Source: Bacteroidales bacterium (GTDB lineage Bacteria > Bacteroidota > Bacteroidia > Bacteroidales > Muribaculaceae). Taken from it: DNA of 18,108 nucleotides. The DNA is taken from contig SFER01000086.1 in the NCBI GenBank assembly GCA_004557195.1, forward strand, positions 1 through 18,108. The letters are read 5' to 3'. This document shows, in pieces, positions 1-7,193 of this stretch. The notes beneath the pieces were generated by a model that made no database searches, was not told the DNA's origin, and saw only the letters and a program-made list of their open reading frames with translations. Position numbers and translations under genes: made by a program. Within the stretch, counting starts at the first letter, position 1. Every line of letters begins with the position of its first letter.

Positions 1-165
1 TTCAATAACCTCGGCTTTAGTACCTGTAACAGAAGGCCAGTCGTTACCCCAAACAGTAGTAATCCAAGAGCCGCGAAATTCGCGCTTAGTGAATGCTGCA
101 CTTACAGGCAGTGCAACAAGGAGACACAATATCGCAATAGCGATAGATAATAGTCGTTTTTGCAT
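1..165 (-). CDS. GHL10-type (DUF187) secreted glycosidase, N-terminal 55 codons only
   Basis: This is the 5' part of a gene that continues off the left edge. It starts with ATG at 165 on the minus strand and stays open to base 1. Residues 1-24 form a clear Sec signal peptide: a KR start, a hydrophobic stretch, then PVSAA. The mature protein opens with a KREFRGSW segment followed by TTVWGNDWPS. This matches the conserved first beta strand of the glycosyl-hydrolase-like 10 family (PF02638/DUF187), whose usual form is FRG-W-x-x-T-V-x-x-DWPS. Family members are exported alpha/beta-barrel hydrolases; E. coli DigH/YddW cleaves denuded peptidoglycan glycan strands. The substrate here cannot be read from 55 residues. 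A second gene of the same family lies at 2777-5380. The upstream region carries a 13-bp direct repeat and two TAnnTTTG matches. Confidence 0.85.
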   Translation of the reverse strand, partial: MQKRLLSIAIAILCLLVALPVSAAFTKREFRGSWITTVWGNDWPSVTGTKAEVIE

Positions 166-188
166 AATTGTTTTGAGTTTATTCGTTT

Positions 189-248
189 TAGTTGTTAGCA
201 AAAATAGTTTGTTTGCAAATATAATAAAATTTTTATAGTTGTTAGCAA
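189..248. repeat. Two 13-bp direct repeats upstream of the left GHL10 gene
   Basis: TAGTTGTTAGCAA occurs exactly at 189-201 and again at 236-248, 47 bases apart. After both copies the sequence remains similar (AAATAG versus TAAATAG). The core TTGTTAGCAA is nearly palindromic. Both copies lie between the left GHL10 start and the rsmD operon, and they overlap the candidate minus-strand promoter elements. They may be duplicated operators for a dimeric regulator, or a duplicated promoter core. The sequence alone does not decide. Confidence 0.6.
199..248 (-). promoter_or_regulatory. Candidate promoter(s) of the left GHL10 gene
   Basis: Read on the minus strand, 216-223 gives TATATTTG and 199-206 gives TATTTTTG, both matching the Bacteroidetes -7 consensus TAnnTTTG. 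For the first, a TTG (246-248) lies 22 bases upstream, slightly long for a -33 element. The second has no evident -33. The region is very AT-rich, so chance matches are likely. Confidence 0.35.
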
Positions 249-338
249 TAAATAGAAAAAATTTTGCTATTTTGTACAAATCAGGCAATTATGAAGTAGT
301 GTCGTTATGATAAGTGACAGCCCGCCGGGGTGCTCATC

Positions 339-362
339 CAAAAGAAAATCCATTTTCTTTTG
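339..362. repeat. Perfect 11-bp inverted repeat overlapping the -33 box
   Basis: The arm CAAAAGAAAAT (339-349) is followed by a CC spacer and its exact reverse complement ATTTTCTTTTG (352-362). The right arm ends in TTTG, which is also the -33 element of the promoter ahead of the DUF3822 gene. It could be an operator, or a cruciform or hairpin element. On the plus strand the right arm is U-rich, but no GC-rich terminator stem is seen. Confidence 0.6.
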
Positions 363-390
363 TTATTGCGTTCGGTTTGCACTATCTTTG
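359..390 (+). promoter_or_regulatory. Promoter of the DUF3822-rsmD-DMT operon
   Basis: TATCTTTG (383-390) matches the Bacteroidetes -7 consensus TAnnTTTG exactly. TTTG at 359-362 fits the -33 element, with a 20-base spacer. Transcription should begin about 394-398, right in front of the ATG at 399. The leader would be only a few bases long, or the message close to leaderless. This also rules out the upstream in-frame ATG at 330 as the normal start. Confidence 0.65.
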
Positions 391-398
391 CACTTAGA

Positions 399-1217
399 AT
401 GAACGACAACGGCAATATATTATCACAAATTCCGATTAAAAACCCGGAACGATGGTCGCTCTCGCTGCGTATCTCGCAACGCGAGATGGAATATCTGTTG
501 TTCGCCCCCGACGACGACAACGCCATTATCACCGGTATTATCGCCCTCTCTACGGCTTCCGACAATCCTCGGAAGGCTGTAGAAGATGCTATTTACGACA
601 ATGCGGCTCTCCTGGGCGACTTCAAGACGGTGAATGTGCTTTTCGACAACGACATCTATGCCTTGGTGCCTGGCGGCGCACCCCTGCAGGCGGTGTTTGA
701 GGCTTCTTTCCCCGGTTTCGACGGCGAAATGCTCTCCTCGTCTTTGCGCGGCGACATCACCTTGGTGTATGGCGTCATGGATGGCATCACCTCCTTTTTC
801 AACCGCACCTACACCCGCTGCTCTTTCCACCACACCATCGGTGTGCTGCACGATTTCTACCACCGCAAGGCGGCTCTCGCCAATTCGGCGAAACTCTATG
901 CCGTGCTTCTCGGCGACCGTATCGCCGTGTGCTGCTTCAAGGGGGGAAAAACCATGCTCGCCGCTGTGAACACCTTCCGACACATCAACGATGCCGCCTA
1001 CTATATCCTCGCGGCGTGGGCTGACGCCCGAATGGACGCAAAAGCCGACGAAGTGCAGATTGCCGGCGACAACAAGGAGCGCAACTCGCTCATCGACACC
1101 CTGAGGCAACAAATCACTTTCGTTATGGCGGCAGCGTTCCCGGCATCGATTCTCAAGCGAGGCTCCTCGCTTCAAAACATATCTTTCGACCTAACATTAG
1201 CGGCTCTATGCGAATAA
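399..1217 (+). CDS. DUF3822 family protein
   Basis: This 272-residue soluble protein has no signal peptide or membrane segment. I recognise it as DUF3822, a Bacteroidetes-restricted family usually found directly upstream of rsmD, as here. A structural-genomics member from Bacteroides is, as I recall, described as having an actin-like ATPase (ASKHA) fold; no enzymatic role is established. Length fits the family (about 260-280 residues). The frame is open from an ATG at 330, but the promoter lies inside that extension, so ATG 399 (MNDNGNILSQ) is preferred. The stop overlaps the rsmD start by 10 bases, which implies translational coupling. The name rests on context and overall sequence character and not on a catalytic motif. 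Confidence 0.8.
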   Translation: MNDNGNILSQIPIKNPERWSLSLRISQREMEYLLFAPDDDNAIITGIIALSTASDNPRKAVEDAIYDNAALLGDFKTVNVLFDNDIYALVPGGAPLQAVFEASFPGFDGEMLSSSLRGDITLVYGVMDGITSFFNRTYTRCSFHHTIGVLHDFYHRKAALANSAKLYAVLLGDRIAVCCFKGGKTMLAAVNTFRHINDAAYYILAAWADARMDAKADEVQIAGDNKERNSLIDTLRQQITFVMAAAFPASILKRGSSLQNISFDLTLAALCE

Positions 1218-1747
1218 TCAGAGGAAAATACGGGCGACGACGCTTCGACGTGCCCGGCAACATATCGGCGCGACCCACTACCGACTTCGCGCGCGAAAAC
1301 ATATTTAATGTGCTCGAAAACCTTGTCGATTTTGAAGGGCTTTCGGCTCTCGACCTCTTCGGAGGCACCGGCGCTATAAGTTTCGAGTTTCTCTCGCGCG
1401 GTTGCGAGGAGGTAACCACCGTCGAGAAAGCCCCCGTGCAGGTGAATTTCATAAGGAAAGTGAAGGAAATGCTCAATGCGCAGAACCTCACCCTCGTGAA
1501 AGGCGACGTGTTCCGCTTTATCGACTCCTGCGAGAAAAAATTTGACATCATCTTTGCCGACCCGCCATACGACCTCCCCAACTTTGCCGAGGTGCCGGAG
1601 CGAATCCTCGCGTCGAAAATGCTCAAAGACGATACAATCGTGGTGATTGAGCACTCGAAGAACTACGATTTCAGTGCGTTGCCACACTTCACACAGCACA
1701 GAATCTACGGCAGCGTGAATTTCTCCATTTTCAGAATGGACGAATAG
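1208..1747 (+). CDS. rsmD: 16S rRNA (guanine(966)-N(2))-methyltransferase RsmD
   Basis: RsmD methylates N2 of G966 in 16S rRNA using S-adenosylmethionine, acting on the assembled small subunit. The 179-residue length is normal for the family. The N-terminal segment MRIIRGKYGRRRFDVP followed by ARPTTDFARENIFN is the typical RsmD opening. Motif I for SAM binding is ALDLFGGTGA (residues 47-56). The N6/N2 methyltransferase motif IV is DPPY (118-121), preceded by FDIIFA. ATG at 1208 lies inside the end of the DUF3822 gene, and a DMT transporter follows after 19 bases, so the three probably share one transcript from the promoter at 359-390. Nothing is missing from the catalytic core. Confidence 0.95.
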   Translation: MRIIRGKYGRRRFDVPGNISARPTTDFARENIFNVLENLVDFEGLSALDLFGGTGAISFEFLSRGCEEVTTVEKAPVQVNFIRKVKEMLNAQNLTLVKGDVFRFIDSCEKKFDIIFADPPYDLPNFAEVPERILASKMLKDDTIVVIEHSKNYDFSALPHFTQHRIYGSVNFSIFRMDE

Positions 1748-1766
1748 CCATACACTCAACACAGAA

Positions 1767-2663
1767 ATGACAAAAGAAAGCACAAATCGCGGCGCAGGCA
1801 TCATCGCAGGCATCTTTGCCGCCGTGTCGTTTGGTTTCATACCGGTGTTCAGCAAGCCTGTTCTCGCGGCAGGGGTGTCTAGCACTTGCCTGCTGTTTTA
1901 TCGGTTCCTATTCGCCACAGTGATGCTCTTCGCGCTCATGCTCATGCGGCGCGAATCGCTGCGCATCCCGGTGAGAATCATCCCGGCAATGCTCCTGCTC
2001 GCCGTGTTCTACAGCATCTCGGGGGGCTTCCTCGTCCTCGGATATGAATATATGGCAGGCGGAGTTACGCAAGTAATCCACTTCACCTACCCCATTTGGG
2101 TGATGCTTATCCTCGTGGTTGCCTATCGCGAGAGGATACGCCACTCCTCGATAGTAGCCATCCTGCTCGCCATCGTCGGCATCTACTGCCTCGGGGTGCT
2201 CGGCGGAAACGCCTCGTTCATCCCCGGAGCAAACAAGCCTGCCGGGGTGGTGATTGTGCTCCTCTCGGGGCTCGCCTGCGCCTCCTATATGGTGGGCGTG
2301 AACAAAACCGGCGCACACCGTCTCTCGTCGCTCGCCCTCACTTTCTGGCTCATCCTTTTCAGCACCATCTTTTTCGGCACGATATCCTATCTCAACGGCT
2401 CCCTGAGGCTCCTCACCGAGCCGACGATGGTAGCCAACTTCACCGGATTGGCGTTTATCTCCACGGTAATCTCCAATTTCCTGCTTGTGTATTCAATAAA
2501 GAATGTAGGTTCGACGCTCGCCGCCATCCTCGGTGCGCTTGAGCCGCTCACATCGGTGCTCGCCTGCATCCTCGTCTTCAACGAGCCGTTCACACTCCCC
2601 ATCGCCGCCGGTATCGCCCTCATCATCAACGCCGTGATAATCGTCATCCTCCGCAACCGCTAA
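1767..2663 (+). CDS. DMT-superfamily (EamA) transporter
   Basis: This 298-residue integral inner-membrane protein has about ten hydrophobic helices arranged as two EamA repeats. The first covers roughly residues 10-145 (AGIIAGIFAAVSFGFIPVFS onwards). The second covers roughly 160-296 and ends in the typical ILGALEPLTSVLACILVFNEP segment, characteristic of the drug/metabolite transporter fold. Members export amino acids, metabolites or drugs, but the substrate cannot be read from sequence. It starts 19 bases after rsmD and is the last gene of that operon. Several hairpins follow the stop, but none has a plus-strand T-tract. Confidence 0.9.
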   Translation: MTKESTNRGAGIIAGIFAAVSFGFIPVFSKPVLAAGVSSTCLLFYRFLFATVMLFALMLMRRESLRIPVRIIPAMLLLAVFYSISGGFLVLGYEYMAGGVTQVIHFTYPIWVMLILVVAYRERIRHSSIVAILLAIVGIYCLGVLGGNASFIPGANKPAGVVIVLLSGLACASYMVGVNKTGAHRLSSLALTFWLILFSTIFFGTISYLNGSLRLLTEPTMVANFTGLAFISTVISNFLLVYSIKNVGSTLAAILGALEPLTSVLACILVFNEPFTLPIAAGIALIINAVIIVILRNR

Positions 2664-2665
2664 AA

Positions 2666-2719
2666 GCGGCTTTTGCCGCCGGGGTGCTCGCCGCTTGTTA
2701 GCGCTGCTTACGCAGCGCT
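2666..2719 (+). terminator. Two hairpins after the DMT gene, possible plus-strand end signal
   Basis: GCGGC-TTTT-GCCGC (2666-2679) starts three bases after the stop codon. AGCGCTGC-TTAC-GCAGCGCT (2700-2719) is a perfect 8-bp stem. Neither is followed by a T-run on the plus strand, so they could act in Rho-dependent ending or mRNA 3' protection more than as classical intrinsic terminators. Confidence 0.35.
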
Positions 2720-2732
2720 GGGGTTGTGGCAC

Positions 2733-2760
2733 AAAAAAAGAGGCTGCGGGGGCAGCCTCT
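2733..2760 (-). terminator. Intrinsic terminator of the Sus-like/GHL10 operon
   Basis: On the minus strand a perfect 9-bp stem (arms 2752-2760 and 2739-2747, GGGG loop on the plus strand) is followed by a run of seven T (plus-strand A run, 2733-2739). It lies 17 bases past the GHL10 stop codon and fits a strong Rho-independent terminator. It also faces the end of the convergent DMT operon. Confidence 0.8.
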
Positions 2761-2776
2761 GGGGGATTGCCGGTGG

Positions 2777-5380
2777 CTATCTTGCCATCTTTATCACTTT
2801 GGTGCCGCCGGCGGTTACCACCTTGATGAGGGATACGCCTTGCGGGAGGTCGTTGAGCTCGGTGCGTGTGCCTTTGACATCGATTGTGCCGACAAGCGCG
2901 CCTGCTGCGGTATATACCTCGACCATCTTGACATCTTGCGGTGTCGGAATTACGAGTGTGCGACCCTCGACACGGATAGCATCGGCTGAAACGTCTTCAA
3001 CACCCGATTCGCCGCCATAGACAAATTTGCGTGTAGGGGTGAAATCGGTGGTGATGGTGCCGCCTGTCTCGTTGATATAGGTGGCGCGTGCACGCACATA
3101 GTAGGTGGTGCCTTGGGCAAACGCCGGTTTTGTCAATTGCGAGAGCGTCTTGGTGGCATAGGTGAACGCCGGGAGGGTGTAGATGCCGCTGGAGCGTGGC
3201 GGGAACGACTCGCTTGCGCTAATCTCCACGCGGAATTGTGATGCGCCTTTCTGCTCGTTGAGCACGATGGCGTTGTCGCCGAAAATGGTTGCTCCATCCA
3301 CTGCCGGAGTAACAAATTCGGGCACGGATGCGCCGATATACTCCATTGTGAACGGCAGCGGGTCGCTTTCGATGATTTGGTCGCCCGAGCCAACCGAAAG
3401 TTGGGCATAATAGGTGGCGCCCGACACAAGAGCGGTTTCGGGGAGAGTGTATTCTCCGCCCATAACCTCAGCGTCGATAATCGGGTCGCTCATGTCGATG
3501 TTTTCCGACACTTTCACGTTGTAAATTGTCGCCTCGGCAGCGTCCCAAGTGAATTTGTCGCCGAGCTTCACCGCGCCGCTTGTGGCGGTGGGGTAGGTGT
3601 ATTGGAGGCGTGCAAATTCACAATTGCCCACAGCGCTGTAGGTGTCGGCGCAGTTGGCTTCCATAGCGCGGACACGCCAATAGAGCTGAGTGCCGTCGGG
3701 GATAGATGGGAGCAAAGTGGAGGGGATATACTTGTCGGTGGTCATATTGCTATACACCGGTTGAGTGAAATCCTTGTCGCGAGCTATTTCGATAACAAAA
3801 CGGCGTGCATCGCTTGTCCAGCGGAGGTGGAAGAAGCCTTGCACCTTCTCGCCGGCGGTATGGCGGTAGAGCGTTACCTCCGGGGCTTTTCCGAGCGACT
3901 CGCCCACCATGAGCGCGCTGCTCTCGTGGCCGTAGCGGTCGAGAGTGGCAACGGCAAAGTTGCAATCGGCTGCGGTCTCGGCATCGGGAGTGTAACTTTC
4001 GGTGTATGTAATAGCCTTGATATACTCCTCTTGGTGGTCGAAATCGGCTTTTGCAAGCGATTTCGGGAAGGCATATACAATGTAGCGCACGTTGTCGGCA
4101 CCCTTCCAAGTGAGAGTGGTGCCGTCGAAAGCCACTTGCGAAGGCATCGGCACATCGCCCCACGCTTCCCACGACATTGCCGGAGTCCAAGTCTTGTTGG
4201 TGTAGAGATTATAGCGGAGAGTGCTTGTGAGGCGCACTTTCACGCGGCTCACCGTCTTGGCGGCGTTGAAGAGGTTAATCCAGGGGAAGAAAACATATCC
4301 GGGAGCGTGGTGGCTGCTGTTGTTGCGAGTAACGCGAATCTCATCGAGGATTTGGTCGAAATCCTCAACATTGGGGTAAGCCACAATCGACTGCGCGGGA
4401 TAGATGTGGCGGTCGAATTTCTTGGCGATGTAGTAGTACCACACAGCCACCGAGCCGAAGCCGGTGTGGTCGTAGAGTTGCGGCGATAGGAAATCGATGG
4501 TGCCGTTGACAATCCAGTTAAGCGGGTCGCAATAGATTTGATCGTATTGCCAGTCGCTACCGGGACTTGGTTTCACGCCATATTTTCCGGCAGAAGTTTT
4601 GGCGGTGCCACACACGCCGGCGGGAGAGATGCCGAAACGGAGCCACGGCTTCACCGCTTTGATAGCCTTGCCAAACTCGGCTACAAAACTATTGACATTC
4701 TCTCGGCGCCAGTCGCCATATTCGCTCATCGGGCGACCTGTGGCGGCAAACTGCGGGTAGTCGTCGGCAGATGCGTCGGTAGCCATGCCCCCTTGCGGAT
4801 AGAAATAGTCGTCGAAAGCGATGCCGTCGATGTCGTATTTAGTTGCAATCTCGGTGCACACATCGATAACTCGTTGTCGAGCCTCGGGGAGGGCAGGGTT
4901 GAGGATAGTTTGGTTGGCATTAGAGATGAGCCATTCGGGGTGAGTGGTCTCGTAGTTGAGTTGAGACTCGCCGTAGGAGTTTTTGTTGGGGTTGTTACTA
5001 TAACGGAACGGGTTCACCCAAGCATAGATTTCGATACCGCGCTTGTGTCCCTCGTCGATGATGAAAGCGAGGGGGTCGAAAGCGGGAGCCTTTCCGCGCG
5101 CACCGGCAAGACCGGCGGCATAAGGCTCGTAACTCGACTCATAATAAGCGTCGCACATGGCACGCACATGGAAATAGACCGTTGTGAAGTTGTTGGCGGC
5201 AATCGAGTCGAGCATTTTGATACCTGCAGCGCGCTGGTCCTCGGCGTTAGCCTCGGTGAGGTCTTTGTAAGGCCAATCGCTGAGCATCGAAGTGTTGAAA
5301 ATGGCACGATGCTCGTAACGCTCAGCCCACATCGAGAGCACAGCGGCAAGAATCATCGAAAAAGTGAGAAAATTCTTCAT
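2777..5380 (-). CDS. GHL10-type (DUF187) multidomain secreted glycosidase with Por/T9SS-like C-terminal tail
   Basis: This 867-residue exported protein has a short signal peptide (1-19). A GHL10 barrel spans about 20-390, with FHVRAMCDAYYESS (70-83), IYAWVNPFR (118-126), LNPALPEARQRVIDV (160-174), DGIAFDDYFYP (185-195), GISPAGV (250-256) and DFLSPQLYDHTG (296-307). These match PF02638, whose E. coli member DigH cleaves denuded peptidoglycan glycans. The first-strand motif is unusual: EHRAIFNTSMLSDWP where FRG-W-x-x-T is expected. Residues 400-790 look like three or four Ig/Fn3-like modules. Residues 792-867 resemble a type IX secretion (type A) sorting domain: VEVYTAAGALVGTID, then LPQGVSLIKV, then a basic end. 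It is the last gene of the Sus-like operon, but a terminator-like hairpin sits just upstream, so its level may be set separately. Substrate unknown. Confidence 0.85.
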   Translation of the reverse strand: MKNFLTFSMILAAVLSMWAERYEHRAIFNTSMLSDWPYKDLTEANAEDQRAAGIKMLDSIAANNFTTVYFHVRAMCDAYYESSYEPYAAGLAGARGKAPAFDPLAFIIDEGHKRGIEIYAWVNPFRYSNNPNKNSYGESQLNYETTHPEWLISNANQTILNPALPEARQRVIDVCTEIATKYDIDGIAFDDYFYPQGGMATDASADDYPQFAATGRPMSEYGDWRRENVNSFVAEFGKAIKAVKPWLRFGISPAGVCGTAKTSAGKYGVKPSPGSDWQYDQIYCDPLNWIVNGTIDFLSPQLYDHTGFGSVAVWYYYIAKKFDRHIYPAQSIVAYPNVEDFDQILDEIRVTRNNSSHHAPGYVFFPWINLFNAAKTVSRVKVRLTSTLRYNLYTNKTWTPAMSWEAWGDVPMPSQVAFDGTTLTWKGADNVRYIVYAFPKSLAKADFDHQEEYIKAITYTESYTPDAETAADCNFAVATLDRYGHESSALMVGESLGKAPEVTLYRHTAGEKVQGFFHLRWTSDARRFVIEIARDKDFTQPVYSNMTTDKYIPSTLLPSIPDGTQLYWRVRAMEANCADTYSAVGNCEFARLQYTYPTATSGAVKLGDKFTWDAAEATIYNVKVSENIDMSDPIIDAEVMGGEYTLPETALVSGATYYAQLSVGSGDQIIESDPLPFTMEYIGASVPEFVTPAVDGATIFGDNAIVLNEQKGASQFRVEISASESFPPRSSGIYTLPAFTYATKTLSQLTKPAFAQGTTYYVRARATYINETGGTITTDFTPTRKFVYGGESGVEDVSADAIRVEGRTLVIPTPQDVKMVEVYTAAGALVGTIDVKGTRTELNDLPQGVSLIKVVTAGGTKVIKMAR

Positions 5381-5390
5381 GAGTTGTTTT

Positions 5391-5434
5391 AATTAAAAGA
5401 GCGGCAACGGCTCCGGGAGTCGCTTGCCGCTCTT
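5391..5434 (-). terminator. Terminator-like hairpin inside the operon, just ahead of the GHL10 gene
   Basis: On the minus strand the arms AAGAGCGGCAA (5434-5424) and TTGCCGCTCTT (5407-5397) form a perfect 11-bp stem around a 16-base loop. TTTTAATT follows. It lies between the stop of the PKD lipoprotein (5461) and the GHL10 start (5380), and its T-tract ends about ten bases before the ATG. No TAnnTTTG promoter is seen between them, so downstream expression may depend on read-through. Confidence 0.65.
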
Positions 5435-5460
5435 GTTGTGGTTATACTGACAATCGTGTG

Positions 5461-7173
5461 TTAGAACAATTCTGTTTCGGTGTCGCACACTACGATACCA
5501 TACACCTTGTCGGTGTTGTTGAATACGCTCGAGATTTTACCTGTCTCAGGGTCAAACACCTTGATACCGGTAGTGTAGGTAGTGAAGCCTGAAGCGGCGT
5601 TAAAGCCGAAGTAAACCAATCCGGTAGCGGAATCGAGCGCGAGTTGCGGAATCCACAAACCTTCGTCGGCAGTCTTGTTTACCGGGTCGGCTTCGAGAGC
5701 CACATATTTGATGCGGTTAGCCTTGGCATCGAGAGTTTCGTCATAACCGGGGATATTGTAGGTAGAGATACCTGCAATGTCGGCAGGCGAGCGGAAGTAA
5801 ACAATCATGCGATTGTTCTTCTCGTCGATGCAGAAACTGCGCGGATTAGTACCCGAGAAGAGCACAGGATGAGGAGAGGCCACCTTGTTGTAGTCCATAC
5901 CTTCCTGGATGTCGGCATTCTGGAAGCGGTAGATACCGTTGCCCGAATAAGACTTGCCCCAGTACCACATACCGTTCTTGTCGCGGTAGTGGCCCACGTG
6001 GATAGCGCCATAGGCGATACCCTTGTTGTAGTAGCCAATCCAGTTGTTTTGCACGAGATAGTCGCTCGGTTCAACCTGGCCGCGAGTAGCGAGAGGAACA
6101 CGGCGGATACCGGTGTTGCGGTCGGTGTAGTAGAGATTTTCCTCATCAGCCCAGCCTTGATACGGGTCGTTGAAGGCAGTTTTGCCAACATTGGTAACAC
6201 AGAGGTCAACCACCGAAGCGTCGGCGTTCATGACAGTGATTTTGCCATCACCGAGGTTGCCGGCAGCGTCGTTGACATAGGTGTATTGCTTACCACAGTC
6301 GAGGATGTAGATGAAGTCGGAAGCCTCTTCCTTGTTAGACTCTTTGTATCGAGCATATACAAGGTTTTGAGGCATAGAGCCACTCTTCACGCCCATATCG
6401 AAGGGGTTGTTCTTGGTTCCTTCGGGGAGGCGAGAGAGGTCAACGAGTTTGTAGGCTTTGATATTTCCATCCACTTGGGCATAGTAGAGAGTCTTGCAAG
6501 GATAAGAGCAACCCACTTGCACATTGACATAACTGTCTTCGAGGCGGCGGTTTTCGCCATCGATGTCAAACCAAGTCTTGATTTCGATTTTCTGCGAACC
6601 GATGTTCTTGAACTTGAGTTTGCCGGGATAGTCGATAGTGCCGTCTTCGTGAGAATAGCCGGTCCAAGTGGTCATAGCAGTTCCGTCTTCCTTAGCAGTA
6701 CCCTCGGGGAAAGTCCACTCATAGCGGCACTTGAGGTTCTCGGGGTTTGGGAGGAAGATACTGAGTTCGACAGTAACATCATTGATAACGACAGGGACAG
6801 CGCTTTGGCTTGCGACAGAGAGCACCGGAGCGATGTCGTAAATCATGATGGGGTAGGAGCGCTCGCCCACGCCGGCGAGAGACATAGTAACCTTATACAC
6901 GCCTGCTTTTTTGTATTTGTGCACAGGGTTGGGCTCGGTGGAAGTTTCACCATCGCCGAAATCCCAAGTAACAGCGCCCGATTTCGAGGAAGTGTTGTTG
7001 AATTGGATTTTCGACACCACATAGAAGTCGGTGAGGAACTCATCGCCATCGACATTGTAGGTGAAATCGACATCTTTTGTGGGGAAGTTGCCATAGTCGG
7101 GGGTCTTTTCAACGCAAGCCACCATAGCCATGAGCATCAACACCATTAGCGATATATTCTTGATAAGTTTCAT
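5461..7173 (-). CDS. PKD-domain surface lipoprotein with propeller-like C-terminal region
   Basis: This 570-residue lipoprotein has the signal MKLIKNISLMVLMLMAMVAC with the lipidated cysteine at position 20. A PKD domain covers about 35-115, with the hallmark VTWDFGDGE (68-76), then NPVHKY and GVYKVTM. A second Ig/PKD-like stretch follows to about 220 (CRYEWTFPEG). The remaining 350 residues contain repeated blocks of the type LYYAQVDGNIKAYKL, YYTDRNTGIRRV, GIYRFQ, ISTYNIPG and GIKVFDPETGKIS, which suggests a beta-propeller. By position (fourth gene after SusC and SusD) it probably helps bind glycan at the outer surface, as SusE/SusF-like proteins do. It starts 20 bases after the preceding lipoprotein gene. 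No catalytic motif was recognised. Confidence 0.8.
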   Translation of the reverse strand: MKLIKNISLMVLMLMAMVACVEKTPDYGNFPTKDVDFTYNVDGDEFLTDFYVVSKIQFNNTSSKSGAVTWDFGDGETSTEPNPVHKYKKAGVYKVTMSLAGVGERSYPIMIYDIAPVLSVASQSAVPVVINDVTVELSIFLPNPENLKCRYEWTFPEGTAKEDGTAMTTWTGYSHEDGTIDYPGKLKFKNIGSQKIEIKTWFDIDGENRRLEDSYVNVQVGCSYPCKTLYYAQVDGNIKAYKLVDLSRLPEGTKNNPFDMGVKSGSMPQNLVYARYKESNKEEASDFIYILDCGKQYTYVNDAAGNLGDGKITVMNADASVVDLCVTNVGKTAFNDPYQGWADEENLYYTDRNTGIRRVPLATRGQVEPSDYLVQNNWIGYYNKGIAYGAIHVGHYRDKNGMWYWGKSYSGNGIYRFQNADIQEGMDYNKVASPHPVLFSGTNPRSFCIDEKNNRMIVYFRSPADIAGISTYNIPGYDETLDAKANRIKYVALEADPVNKTADEGLWIPQLALDSATGLVYFGFNAASGFTTYTTGIKVFDPETGKISSVFNNTDKVYGIVVCDTETELF

Positions 7174-7193
7174 AACATTTTTTGATTTAAAGA

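Noticed and set aside
330..398. In-frame ATG upstream extending the DUF3822 protein by 23 residues
   Set aside because: The extension contains the -7 and -33 promoter elements and the inverted repeat, so it is most likely not transcribed as coding sequence.
423..1175. Long minus-strand open frame of 250 codons opposite DUF3822
   Set aside because: It is a shadow of the plus-strand gene, with a composition rich in His, Glu, Val and Arg and no start context.
5644..7149. 501-codon plus-strand frame opposite the PKD lipoprotein
   Set aside because: It is an antisense shadow caused by codon bias of the real minus-strand gene; no family resemblance or start signal.
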